A stretch of 9,021 nt of DNA, taken from the NCBI GenBank assembly GCA_913062745.1, contig CAJXXJ010000109.1:1-9021 (forward strand), given 5' to 3'. The position numbers were made by a program, and so were the translations under genes. Positions 1-5,986 of this stretch are shown one piece after another. This DNA is from an uncultured Phaeodactylibacter sp. Lineage in GTDB: Bacteria; Bacteroidota; Bacteroidia; Chitinophagales; Saprospiraceae. The notes beneath the pieces are model-generated. The model did not search any database, had not been told where the DNA came from, and saw nothing but the letters and a program-made list of their open reading frames with translations. How positions within the stretch are numbered: position 1 is the first letter of the stretch; every line of letters starts with the position of its first letter.

Positions 1-808
1 CCACATCTGCTACCACCAGCCGTATCCGGTAAGTTTCGCAGGGGATAAGCCGCAGCACGGCGGTGAGTTTTTTGGTAAAGCCATCGTATTCGATTTCAGG
101 CAGGAAGTTGCCCTCGTCAATATTCAGGTTGCAGAAGGCTGCGTCCTCAGACAGCTCGTTGTGCAGGTAGTAGTTGGGGTTTTCGTTGAAGTTGACGGAA
201 TTGATGCTTACGAAGTCCTGCGAGCCGGGTATGAGAGCTACGTTGGCCGCGTTGCCGGAGAAGCCGCCCTGTATGCCCGGGCCGCTGATGAAGAAACCAA
301 ACACATCATTATAGATGCTGCCTACAAACTCGCAGTACTCTTCAGAGGCAAACACATAGCGGAAGGTAACGAGGGAATCAAGAGGCGTGAAATCAAAAGA
401 AATGCCTACGGCATCCTTCACGTCCCCGGTGGCGAGCAGGTTGAGGTCGGGGTCTCCGTTGGAGTCGTTGAAATTGCCGGAGCGGTCGGTTACCTCATTG
501 GGGCCTTCTGCGTGCTCGATGGGCCCGGTAGACAAAACGATACCGCGGTCCATGCCGATGCTGCTGTTGCCTTGCTCGAAATAGCCGACTCCCCGGCTGT
601 CGCCGATCTGTTGGATATTGGTGATGGTATTGCAGGCGCCGTTGACGAAGATATCCTGGACCAATTCTTCCACAGTGTAGCTGTCGTCGGTAGTCAGGGC
701 AGATTGTGGAGCATGAGGTACGGGGGGCGCGTCGGCTTCGGGGCCGGCTGCCCGGGAGAGCAGAGAACACAAGATGGTCAACCCTATAAGGTAATATGCC
801 TGGCGCAT
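1..808 (-). CDS. Secreted choice-of-anchor L domain protein, 3' end beyond window
   Basis: This frame stays open for 269 codons from the ATG at 808 to the window edge. An in-frame TAA lies three codons upstream of the ATG, which fixes the start. Residues 1-21 (MRQAYYLIGLTILCSLLSRA) form a signal peptide with a probable signal peptidase I site near S-R-A-A. The residue before Cys14 is Leu, so there is no lipobox. From about residue 48 the sequence matches the choice-of-anchor L domain: an early V-N-G-A-C-N-T-I-T-N segment, an L-S-T-G block, and the hallmark F-A-S-E-E-Y around residues 153-158 followed by N-D-V-F-G-F-F-I-S-G-P-G. Proteins with this domain are exported surface or secreted proteins of varied architecture, and many Bacteroidota members end in a type IX secretion sorting domain or gliding-motility repeats. 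Any such C-terminus is outside the window. Ligand and function are not known. It is divergent from rpsP and the two look unrelated. Confidence 0.88.
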   Translation of the reverse strand, partial: MRQAYYLIGLTILCSLLSRAAGPEADAPPVPHAPQSALTTDDSYTVEELVQDIFVNGACNTITNIQQIGDSRGVGYFEQGNSSIGMDRGIVLSTGPIEHAEGPNEVTDRSGNFNDSNGDPDLNLLATGDVKDAVGISFDFTPLDSLVTFRYVFASEEYCEFVGSIYNDVFGFFISGPGIQGGFSGNAANVALIPGSQDFVSINSVNFNENPNYYLHNELSEDAAFCNLNIDEGNFLPEIEYDGFTKKLTAVLRLIPCETYRIRLVVADV

Positions 809-1041
809 TACTGTTTAATGTTTGAGTGTTTCCGGTTCAGAGTCCTGCAGCCGGTGTGGGATGCTGACAGAATCAATAAGATGGACAGGTTATCCGATAA
901 ATTAAAACGGTAACGTAAAGGGTAAGCCGACAGGTTTGCTAATCAAAAATAAGGCAATTTATCTATTCATACGGTTGCGGGCCCGGAAAAGTTGCTCACA
1001 AGGCAGGCAGGGAGCAAGATCTGCGCTATTTTTTTTCAACC
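809..1041. other. Divergent intergenic spacer
   Basis: This stretch separates the secreted-protein gene (minus) from the rpsP promoter (plus). I see no gene, tRNA or repeat in it. On the minus strand CAAAAATA at 944-951 reads TATTTTTG, which fits the Bacteroidota -7 consensus TAnnTTTG. No TTG sits 19-21 bases upstream of it, so it is only a weak promoter candidate for the secreted protein and would give a leader of about 130 bases. Frames reading through this part on either strand show no family features. Confidence 0.5.
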
Positions 1042-1042
1042 C

Positions 1043-1073
1043 TTGAAAAGTCGCTGAAAAAGGTCTACCTTTG
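1043..1073 (+). promoter_or_regulatory. rpsP promoter, Bacteroidota type
   Basis: TTG at 1043-1045 and TACCTTTG at 1066-1073 are separated by 20 bases. This matches the Bacteroidota housekeeping promoter (TTG at -33, TAnnTTTG at -7). The transcript should begin near 1079-1081, giving rpsP a leader of about 70 bases. Confidence 0.75.
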
Positions 1074-1085
1074 CAGCCGTTAAAA

Positions 1086-1116
1086 ACCCACCGCTTGATC
1101 ATCAAGGTACGTGGGT
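1086..1116 (+). promoter_or_regulatory. Stem-loop in the rpsP leader
   Basis: ACCCAC (1086-1091) pairs with GTGGGT (1111-1116). An inner stem CTTGA (1094-1098) pairs with TCAAG (1102-1106) around a three-base loop, leaving an asymmetric internal loop of 2 and 4 bases. It begins only a few bases after the predicted transcript start and ends 32 bases before the ATG. Many ribosomal protein genes are controlled by binding of their own product to such leader structures, so this is a candidate autoregulatory element for S16. The function is an inference from position and shape. Confidence 0.4.
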
Positions 1117-1148
1117 ATGGTTTAATCGACAACAATTTTAACAAGCCT

Positions 1149-1739
1149 ATGGCTATTAAACTGCGTTTACAGCGAAAGGGCCGCAAAAAGCGTCCTTTCT
1201 ATCACATCGTTGCTGCGGATGGCCGTGCACCGCGCGATGGCCGCTTTATTGAGCGGTTGGGTTCTTACAACCCGATGACCAAGCCGGCAACCATCGAGAT
1301 CGACCGTGAAAAAGCCTTTGACTGGCTGATGAAGGGGGCACAACCGACCGATACTGTCCGTGCAATTCTGCGTTTCAAAGGCGTTTACTATAAGAAACAC
1401 CTGATGCGTGGCGTCAAAAAAGGCGCTCTGACTGAGGAGCAGGCCGAGGCGAAGTACCAGGAGTGGATCGAATCGAAGGAAGCAAAAATTGCTGCTCGCT
1501 TTGAAAAGACTGCTCAGGAGCGGGAGGAAGAGCTGGCACAGCTTTCCGGCACACCACCGGCTAAGCCGGAACCAGAGCCGGAGCCGGAACCAGAAACAGA
1601 GGAAACTCCGGCTGCAGAAGGCGAGGCAGAAGCGACTAATGAAGCTCCGGCTACAGAAGAAGCTGCTGCAGAAGAAACGCCTGCTGAAGCCGGCGAAGAA
1701 GCTGCACCTGCTGAAGAGGAAGAGAAGAAAGACCAGTAA
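1149..1739 (+). CDS. rpsP: 30S ribosomal protein S16 (bS16) with acidic tail
   Basis: The product is a 196-residue small-subunit ribosomal protein that binds 16S rRNA early in 30S assembly. Residues 1-85 are the conserved bS16 core: [11 protein letters not shown], then [23 protein letters not shown], and a [12 protein letters not shown] block. Bacterial S16 is usually about 80-90 residues. Here a tail of about 110 residues follows: a charged helical stretch (about 93-131), a Pro-Glu repeat (140-149), and a Glu/Ala-rich low-complexity end. Extended tails are common in Bacteroidota S16. The ATG at 1149 was chosen because the core begins there. An in-frame extension back to 1071 would start inside the -7 box. 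There is no Shine-Dalgarno sequence, and the AT-rich stretch before the ATG is typical of the phylum. The gene has its own promoter and terminator. The rimM and trmD neighbours seen in many bacteria do not follow. Confidence 0.97.
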   Translation: MAIKLRLQRKGRKKRPFYHIVAADGRAPRDGRFIERLGSYNPMTKPATIEIDREKAFDWLMKGAQPTDTVRAILRFKGVYYKKHLMRGVKKGALTEEQAEAKYQEWIESKEAKIAARFEKTAQEREEELAQLSGTPPAKPEPEPEPEPETEETPAAEGEAEATNEAPATEEAAAEETPAEAGEEAAPAEEEEKKDQ

Positions 1740-1762
1740 CTTCGGCAAGAACGAACGATCAG

Positions 1763-1797
1763 AAAGGGAGCACCTCCGAGGAGGTTGTTCCCTTTTT
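1763..1797 (+). terminator. Intrinsic terminator after rpsP
   Basis: AAAGGGA (1763-1769) pairs with TCCCTTT at the far side, and CACCTCC (1771-1777) pairs with GGAGGT plus the following bases around a tiny loop. This makes a long GC-rich stem ending in CCCTTTTT. It starts 23 bases after the rpsP stop and should end the transcript, leaving rpsP as a single-gene unit. Confidence 0.85.
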
Positions 1798-1829
1798 ACG
1801 TTGGCCCGGGCAATATTTTGCCTAAGCCG

Positions 1830-1860
1830 TTGCGCTTTAAGCGGCTTTAAGTTATATTTG
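1830..1860 (+). promoter_or_regulatory. Promoter for the 464-residue protein gene
   Basis: TTG at 1830-1832 and TATATTTG at 1853-1860 are spaced by 20 bases, an exact fit to the Bacteroidota -33/-7 consensus. Transcription should begin near 1867, giving a leader of about 90 bases that contains the hairpin at 1901-1934. Confidence 0.75.
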
Positions 1861-1900
1861 CGCCAACACCGTAAGGCTATACTTTAATTCTATATACGCT

Positions 1901-1934
1901 GACCTGGTAGTGCATTAAATTGTACTATCAGGTT
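1901..1934 (+). promoter_or_regulatory. Long leader hairpin, possible attenuator
   Basis: Bases 1901-1914 pair without a break with 1921-1934: 14 pairs including three G-U wobbles, around the six-base loop TTAAAT. A moderately T-rich tail (TTGCTTTT) follows. The hairpin lies between the promoter and the start codon at 1956, ending 21 bases before it. It could act as an attenuator, block ribosome access, or be a DNA-level inverted-repeat operator. The pairing is seen directly and the role is an inference. Confidence 0.45.
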
Positions 1935-1955
1935 TGCTTTTAAAATGGCATCATT

Positions 1956-3350
1956 ATGCAGGAATTAGCTCAAGAATATGTGGACCAGCTTGATGAGCTG
2001 GCCCAGGAAATACAATCTTCCGAAGAACTGCAGCAGTACCTCGAAGAAGAGGAGGAAGAACAGTACATGCAGCTGCGGGAAACTTACGAGCCACGTATCA
2101 ATCGGGTTTACGATGAGGTGGCTGCCAGGTATCCGCTACAGCTGATTGCGCTCGAAACTAAACTGCTGGAGGACCAGTTTGAAGGCATGTTCCTGCCCAA
2201 AACCCTCGGCTTTACCGTACTGCGGGGCGAAATCAACGAAGCATACAAATACACCCGCCCGCAGGACCACTTCAAGGAAGTGCTGCTGGCTATCTGCAAT
2301 TCCGCTAATTTCGACCTGCTGCGCAAACGGATCGGGCAGTCCATTCAAATGGGTTTTGCGCTAAGCAGTGATATTTGGGTGACTAACCTGATCAACAGCA
2401 TCGAAAATAAACGCGTGCGTTACTTCCTGCAGGGGCAAAAGCTCGACCGCTACCGCTATGCCGATGAGCGCAAGACTGGCTATATCCGCTATCAGCGGCA
2501 GTTTAGCAACGACAATTACATGTCCGCAGAGTTCCCACAGAGCCTGGCAGAACTGAAAATCCTCTACTCTCAGCTGAAGCGTTTCCTGCTTTACCGGGTA
2601 GAGCGTGACTTCGATAACAGCAGCATCGTGCCGCATCTGCAGCAACTGGTGGAAAACGAAGACTTCAAAGGCCATCAGGAATACCTGGAGGTTGTATTTC
2701 TCTACGCGAGCTACTTTGAGTTGTCCAAAGAGGATCAGGCACACCTGGCGAAGCACTTCAATGAGGTGCGCACCACTATGCCGGAGTTTCAGGAGTCCTT
2801 CCTGCAGTACCTGCTGAGCCTGCACATGAATGAAGAGGTGCCCATCACGCCGGAAGCGGATAAGCGCATGTCGGAGGTGCTCGACCACAGCGTCAAAGAT
2901 GACCTTTCGGCTTATTATGACTTGATGGACGAAATCCACAGCAAAGGCTACACTAACGAAGAAGTGCAGGAGTCTGTCAAAAGCTTCTACATCCGCTACG
3001 AGGGGCTGAGCGTCATCAACGAGTGCGTGCGGCAGACAATCTACGGCTACTTCGCCCGCCTGATCAACAACCTGGAAGTGACCGACTATCCGGAGCTGTT
3101 TGAAATTTCCAAACTCTACCCCGTCTACATGTCCATCTTTGCCAATCAGCAGTTCAATCAGCAGCTCAAAGAGCTGAGCCTGCGCTACGTGCGCAAGCTG
3201 CTGAAGCACTACACCGATAAACGTGGCAAGGATTACCAGGATATCAAGAAGTTCGTCTCTACGGCTTTCCAGGACTTTGGCTTTATGAAGGAGAAAGAAA
3301 TCGTGGAAATGTTCAAGACGCGGCGCAAGCGCAAGAAGAAAGCAGAATAA
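1956..3350 (+). CDS. Uncharacterised helical protein, 464 aa
   Basis: I do not recognise a named family. The protein has no signal peptide or membrane segment and should be cytoplasmic. Its composition is rich in Glu, Gln, Leu, Tyr and Lys and looks almost wholly alpha-helical. Residues 1-45 are a strongly acidic coiled-coil-like stretch containing six consecutive Glu (about 31-36). The middle has regularly spaced aromatic/leucine helices like an alpha-solenoid (for example L-A-E-L-K-I-L-Y-S-Q-L-K-R-F-L-L-Y and Y-L-E-V-V-F-L-Y-A-S-Y-F-E-L). The end is very basic (K-T-R-R-K-R-K-K-K-A-E), which could bind nucleic acid or acidic partners. No catalytic motif is visible. The ATG at 1956 is the first in this frame after the leader hairpin; an ATG at 1945 is in another frame. 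Its own promoter lies upstream and its own terminator at 3399-3432, so it appears to be transcribed alone. Confidence 0.9.
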   Translation: MQELAQEYVDQLDELAQEIQSSEELQQYLEEEEEEQYMQLRETYEPRINRVYDEVAARYPLQLIALETKLLEDQFEGMFLPKTLGFTVLRGEINEAYKYTRPQDHFKEVLLAICNSANFDLLRKRIGQSIQMGFALSSDIWVTNLINSIENKRVRYFLQGQKLDRYRYADERKTGYIRYQRQFSNDNYMSAEFPQSLAELKILYSQLKRFLLYRVERDFDNSSIVPHLQQLVENEDFKGHQEYLEVVFLYASYFELSKEDQAHLAKHFNEVRTTMPEFQESFLQYLLSLHMNEEVPITPEADKRMSEVLDHSVKDDLSAYYDLMDEIHSKGYTNEEVQESVKSFYIRYEGLSVINECVRQTIYGYFARLINNLEVTDYPELFEISKLYPVYMSIFANQQFNQQLKELSLRYVRKLLKHYTDKRGKDYQDIKKFVSTAFQDFGFMKEKEIVEMFKTRRKRKKKAE

Positions 3351-3391
3351 GAGGAATACGGATTTTCCGGAAGATATAGCACAATATTTTT

Positions 3392-3399
3392 TACATTTG
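3392..3399 (+). promoter_or_regulatory. -7-like box abutting the terminator
   Basis: TACATTTG matches TAnnTTTG exactly and ends on the first base of the terminator stem. No TTG lies at the right distance upstream (that place reads TTCCGG). If used, transcription would start near 3405, inside the hairpin's 5' arm, so the new transcript could not form the terminator and would run 40 bases to the ATG at 3448. This is a plausible but unproven promoter for the 193-residue gene. Confidence 0.35.
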
Positions 3400-3432
3400 G
3401 GAGGGCGCAAGAGTGCCCTCCCTTATTTTTTG
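3399..3432 (+). terminator. Intrinsic terminator after the 464-residue gene
   Basis: GGGAGGGC (3399-3406) pairs perfectly with GCCCTCCC (3415-3422). Two further pairs (G3407-T3414 wobble, C3408-G3413) close a four-base loop, AAGA. TTATTTTTT follows. It lies 48 bases after the stop codon and is a strong rho-independent terminator. Its first base is also the last base of a -7-like TACATTTG. Confidence 0.88.
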
Positions 3433-3447
3433 TACAGCTCCGGTTAT

Positions 3448-4029
3448 ATGAATCCACTGCGCCGAATCATCGATTGGTTAAGACAGCTGCTCTCCGGCAG
3501 TGGCGGTAGTGTGCCCGGGCCACAACTGCAAATCACCAAGCAATTTGTCTACACTATGGTCAATAACATCTGCCTTTCCACAGACATGAAAATCCTTTAC
3601 CTCATCGATGACGGCCGGGCAATCGCCTTCCCCCTTGATGAGCGCAAAGGTATCCTTATTGGCACGCTGAAGGGGCAACTCTCCGTGGCTACCGCTTTTG
3701 AACTGCCCACTGCCCCGCATGAATCCGCTGACCTGGAAGAACTGACGAGCAGCCGCAGTGGCGCTACCAACCTCGTCATGAGCGCTTCCTCCGATAAGCG
3801 GCAGGTCAAGCTTTCCACCGCTAAAACAGCTTGGTCCGCGGTATTTCACCCTACCAGGCTGACGCTTTCCCTGGTAGGAGCAACCGAGGTGGAAATCCGC
3901 AGCCGGGAAGATGAACGCCCCACAGAATATAAAGCAGAAGCCGTTTCCTTCGACCTCAGAGATAATGTGATGAACATCCGCCGCATCGGTGATGTGATTT
4001 TAATCCGCACGCTATCCCGCGAGGATTAA
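3448..4029 (+). CDS. Uncharacterised protein, 193 aa
   Basis: I do not recognise the family. The ATG at 3448 is preferred because the frame upstream of it runs through the terminator hairpin and its T-tract. Residues 1-16 (M-N-P-L-R-R-I-I-D-W-L-R-Q-L-L-S) could form an amphipathic helix that might lie on a membrane or a partner. A Gly/Ser/Pro linker follows to about residue 26. The rest looks like a mainly beta domain with short hydrophobic strands (for example M-K-I-L-Y-L-I-D-D-G-R-A-I-A-F-P-L and K-G-I-L-I-G-T-L-K-G-Q-L-S-V-A-T-A). A Ser/Thr/Glu-rich part sits around 95-115 and a closing I-R-R-I-G-D-V-I-L-I-R-T-L at the end. There are no transmembrane segments, no Cys pairs suggesting metal binding, and no catalytic motif. 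Its stop codon is 15 bases from the stop of the convergent minus-strand gene, with no hairpin terminator between them, so the two transcripts may overlap at their 3' ends. Confidence 0.85.
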   Translation: MNPLRRIIDWLRQLLSGSGGSVPGPQLQITKQFVYTMVNNICLSTDMKILYLIDDGRAIAFPLDERKGILIGTLKGQLSVATAFELPTAPHESADLEELTSSRSGATNLVMSASSDKRQVKLSTAKTAWSAVFHPTRLTLSLVGATEVEIRSREDERPTEYKAEAVSFDLRDNVMNIRRIGDVILIRTLSRED

Positions 4030-4044
4030 ATTTGAGTTCTAGGT

Positions 4045-5541
4045 TCAGTTAGCAGCTTGCTCGCGAAAAACTGTTGCCAGAGCTTTTCGCTTTCGGCAGC
4101 TTTCCAGCCAGTTGAAGACGAGGTCGTCCATGCCCAGCGGCGGCAGCTGGGCTTTTTCGCGGAGCAGCTCCCGTAATTCTGCTGTAAAGGTATTCAGCAG
4201 TTCGCGGCGCTCGGTTTGTGGGGCATAGTTGAGTTTGCGGCAGTGCTGCAGGCAAAGCGTAAAGAATGTGGTAGGTACTCCTTCGCGCGCACTTCGGATG
4301 GCCCGCCGCAGCGCCCGCGCTGTCGAGTCAAACAAGTCAAGCTCGTCCGTCTGATAGGCTGCCAGCAGGCTGATGAGCAGCGTGGACAAGCGAAACTGGC
4401 TGCTGTCCACATTTCTGTTGTATGTACGGAGCACCTGGTCGGACCACTCCTGGCAAGCTTTGTATTTTCCCAGTATAAAAAGCAATACGGTCACATTGAA
4501 GGCCATGATGAGCTGGCTAACCGGGTTGAGCTTATAGGCCGACATGCCGTGCGATACGCGCTGCAGCAAATCTTCGTACCCTTCCGTCACACCCAGGTTG
4601 ATGTGGTAAAGCAGCTGGTAGTTGGTTAGCTGCTTGAAAATCAGTTGCTGGTCATGGTAGTTGGCGGGCTGTTCCTGGCTAATTTTGTCCAGAATGTTTT
4701 TGAACTGCTGATACTTCTTCTGATAATAAGAGGCGTGCAACAGGTTAAACAAGTCTGCCAGATAGCGAACGTACTCCTCCGCTTTGATATTCGGGTAGGT
4801 ATCCCACCAGTCTACCATACGGCGGTAATAGTGGTTGGCCTTTTCAAAATCGCTCTGCATATCATAGTACAGCGCTCCGCTCTGCAAAAACCGCCGCTGC
4901 GCGTGTGCTGCCTCCGGTAGCTGGGCCTCCGCAAAATCGCTTTCCGAAAAAGGAAGCTGCCGGGCTGTTTTATCGCCGGGCTTGAGCTTATCCTTCGCCA
5001 TCTGTATCTGGTAGGCGAGTGCCAGGTAGCCCAGCTCCTCGTTGATGTTGTGGATGTAGCGGTCCTTTTCTTCCAGCAGTCGGCGGATTTGCTCGCTGAA
5101 GTCCTTTTGCTTCATAGTCCACACGTAGTTCAGCTGTTCGCGGGTAATCTCCAGCAGGGAAATCTGGTCGTCCAGTTCAGCCGCCAGGCTTTTGGCCTGG
5201 CGCAGGCGCTCCTCACTCTGCTGGTACAGTCCCCGCTGGTACAGAAAGTTGGCGTCGAGCATCATCTCTTTTACCTGTGCTGCCCGCGACTTGGAGCTGC
5301 GGTAGTCGCGCATACTCCGCAGTATAGCTTCGTACAGGTAGTGCTTGTCCGTAGCAAGGCTGCTGCCAAATTTTTCCTGCAGCGCAGATTCATCAAAGGT
5401 TTCCATCTTGTTGAGCGCACGGAATAACTCCAGGTAGCGGCTCGACCGGCGCCCGCTTTTTTGCGCATCCATCGTAAAGTATCGCTTCTCCGTTCTCGAC
5501 AAAGACTGAATTAGTTGATGGAGGTCAGATTGTTGTTTCAT
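4045..5541 (-). CDS. Helical-repeat (TPR-like) protein of unknown function, 498 aa
   Basis: This is a cytoplasmic, all-helical protein without signal peptide or membrane segment. The N-terminal pattern L-H-Q-L-I-Q-S-L-S-R-T-E-K-R-Y-F resembles a conserved opening I associate with a family of roughly 500-residue Bacteroidota proteins of unknown function. After it come a small helical N-domain with R-x-x-R-Y-L-E-L-F-x-A-L (about 33-45) and K-H-Y-L-Y-E-x-I-L-R-S-M-R (about 66-78). Then come repeated helix pairs of tetratricopeptide character, such as L-Y-Q-Q-S-E-E-R-L-R-Q-A-K (about 105-117), F-E-K-A-N-H-Y-Y-R-R-M, and L-G-K-Y-K-A-C-Q-E-W. Such solenoids usually hold protein partners. No enzyme motif is visible. 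The ATG at 5541 begins the conserved motif almost at once. Three CCGTTT boxes lie 13-60 bases upstream of it. Transcription runs away from the exporter genes. Confidence 0.85.
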   Translation of the reverse strand: MKQQSDLHQLIQSLSRTEKRYFTMDAQKSGRRSSRYLELFRALNKMETFDESALQEKFGSSLATDKHYLYEAILRSMRDYRSSKSRAAQVKEMMLDANFLYQRGLYQQSEERLRQAKSLAAELDDQISLLEITREQLNYVWTMKQKDFSEQIRRLLEEKDRYIHNINEELGYLALAYQIQMAKDKLKPGDKTARQLPFSESDFAEAQLPEAAHAQRRFLQSGALYYDMQSDFEKANHYYRRMVDWWDTYPNIKAEEYVRYLADLFNLLHASYYQKKYQQFKNILDKISQEQPANYHDQQLIFKQLTNYQLLYHINLGVTEGYEDLLQRVSHGMSAYKLNPVSQLIMAFNVTVLLFILGKYKACQEWSDQVLRTYNRNVDSSQFRLSTLLISLLAAYQTDELDLFDSTARALRRAIRSAREGVPTTFFTLCLQHCRKLNYAPQTERRELLNTFTAELRELLREKAQLPPLGMDDLVFNWLESCRKRKALATVFREQAAN

Positions 5542-5553
5542 GAGTAGTGGATT

Positions 5554-5601
5554 CCGTTTTCTAGCTTATTTTGACCGTTTATCGGCTCTATTTGACCGTT
5601 T
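5554..5601 (-). promoter_or_regulatory. Three CCGTTT boxes at exact 21-bp spacing
   Basis: CCGTTT occurs at 5554-5559, 5575-5580 and 5596-5601, each 21 bp from the next, or two turns of the helix. The two distal copies extend to an identical 11-mer, TTTGACCGTTT (5570-5580 and 5591-5601). Read on the minus strand they are AAACGG(TCAAA) boxes lying 13-60 bases upstream of the 498-residue gene's ATG. Same-face, regularly spaced repeats suggest cooperative binding of a regulator, though no matching regulator is encoded in the window. Confidence 0.45.
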
Positions 5602-5814
5602 GCGGTGGATTGAAGCACAAATTCCAAAAAAAATTAATTTTTTTCTAAAGCTTAGAAGTTTAAAGTTGTGCTTACCTTGTGGCTGGGTTTAACATCTAAT
5701 TGCTTTTTTAAAGAACTGATTGTTAGGTGCTTGTGATTTTGATGGAATGAGTCCTCCTCTGGTTTACCCCAATATACAAACTTTAGAAGTTTAATTGAGT
5801 CTCCTCTGCTGGTT
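5602..5814. other. AT-rich intergenic stretch with short repeats
   Basis: No gene is visible here on either strand. It holds an 18-bp perfect palindrome of seven A, TTAA and seven T (5627-5644). It also holds a 12-bp direct repeat, TTAGAAGTTTAA, at 5652-5663 and 5783-5794, the second copy within the inverted repeat AAACTT-TAG-AAGTTT (5778-5792). An imperfect pair TGAGTC(C)TCCTCTG(CTG)GTTT lies at 5748-5765 and 5796-5815, the second reaching into the -33 region of the downstream promoter. The AT-rich block is clearly unlike its GC-richer neighbours. I found no clear -7 box for the minus-strand gene. Confidence 0.5.
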
Positions 5815-5850
5815 TTGGATGCATACGATTACCCTATACATTTGTATATG
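5815..5850 (+). promoter_or_regulatory. Promoter with -7 box inside a palindrome
   Basis: TTG at 5815-5817, 19 bases, then TACATTTG at 5837-5844 is a full match to the Bacteroidota consensus. The -7 box is part of the inverted repeat TATACA-TT-TGTATA (5835-5848), which could be a repressor site covering the promoter. Transcription should start near 5851, leading into the structured region that ends at the terminator at 6093-6134. Confidence 0.65.
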
Positions 5851-5908
5851 TAATCAATCAACAACATTTGACAACGAGGAGCTAAAGAGCGAATTCCCAA
5901 GTCAAATC

Positions 5909-5986
5909 ATACTATGATAAAACAACTCATGCTATCGGGAAACGGGGCTAAAACCCCGCCCGGGCATGATACTATGAGAAAACAAC
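5909..5986 (+). repeat. 18-bp direct repeat pair, 60-bp period
   Basis: ATACTATGATAAAACAAC (5909-5926) recurs as ATACTATGAGAAAACAAC (5969-5986) with one mismatch, exactly 60 bp later. Each copy is directly followed by a GC-rich hairpin (5927-5969 and 5986-6000). The repeats themselves are A-rich and likely single-stranded in RNA. Each also contains an ATG followed by two Lys/Arg-type codons in the same reading frame. Confidence 0.7.

Noticed and set aside
161..913. Long plus-strand open frame of 250 codons
   Set aside because: It is antisense to the choice-of-anchor L gene, whose minus-strand translation has a signal peptide and the family's hallmark motif. The plus-strand product shows no family features.
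1071..1148. N-terminal extension of S16 starting at a TTG
   Set aside because: The start would lie in the -7 promoter box, upstream of the predicted transcript start, and the extra residues match nothing in S16.
2361..3410. Minus-strand open frame of 349 codons
   Set aside because: It is antisense to the 464-residue gene, which has a consensus promoter, a proper start and a terminator. The antisense product has Val/His/Leu-rich composition typical of a shadow frame and would begin inside the terminator region.
3397..3447. Upstream in-frame start for the 193-residue protein
   Set aside because: The added codons translate the terminator hairpin and its T-tract.
5876..5882. GAGGAG as a Shine-Dalgarno site
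   Set aside because: The nearest start codon is more than 30 bases away and the phylum rarely relies on such sites.
5819..5917. 32-codon frame whose TGA overlaps the ATG at 5914
   Set aside because: Its ATG lies upstream of the predicted transcript start, within the promoter, and the peptide is featureless. The overlap is probably chance.
5909..5986. CRISPR array or integron attC site
   Set aside because: There are only two repeats, of 18 bp, separated by a self-complementary hairpin rather than a unique spacer. There is no leader, no cas gene, and none of the paired core sites expected of an attC.
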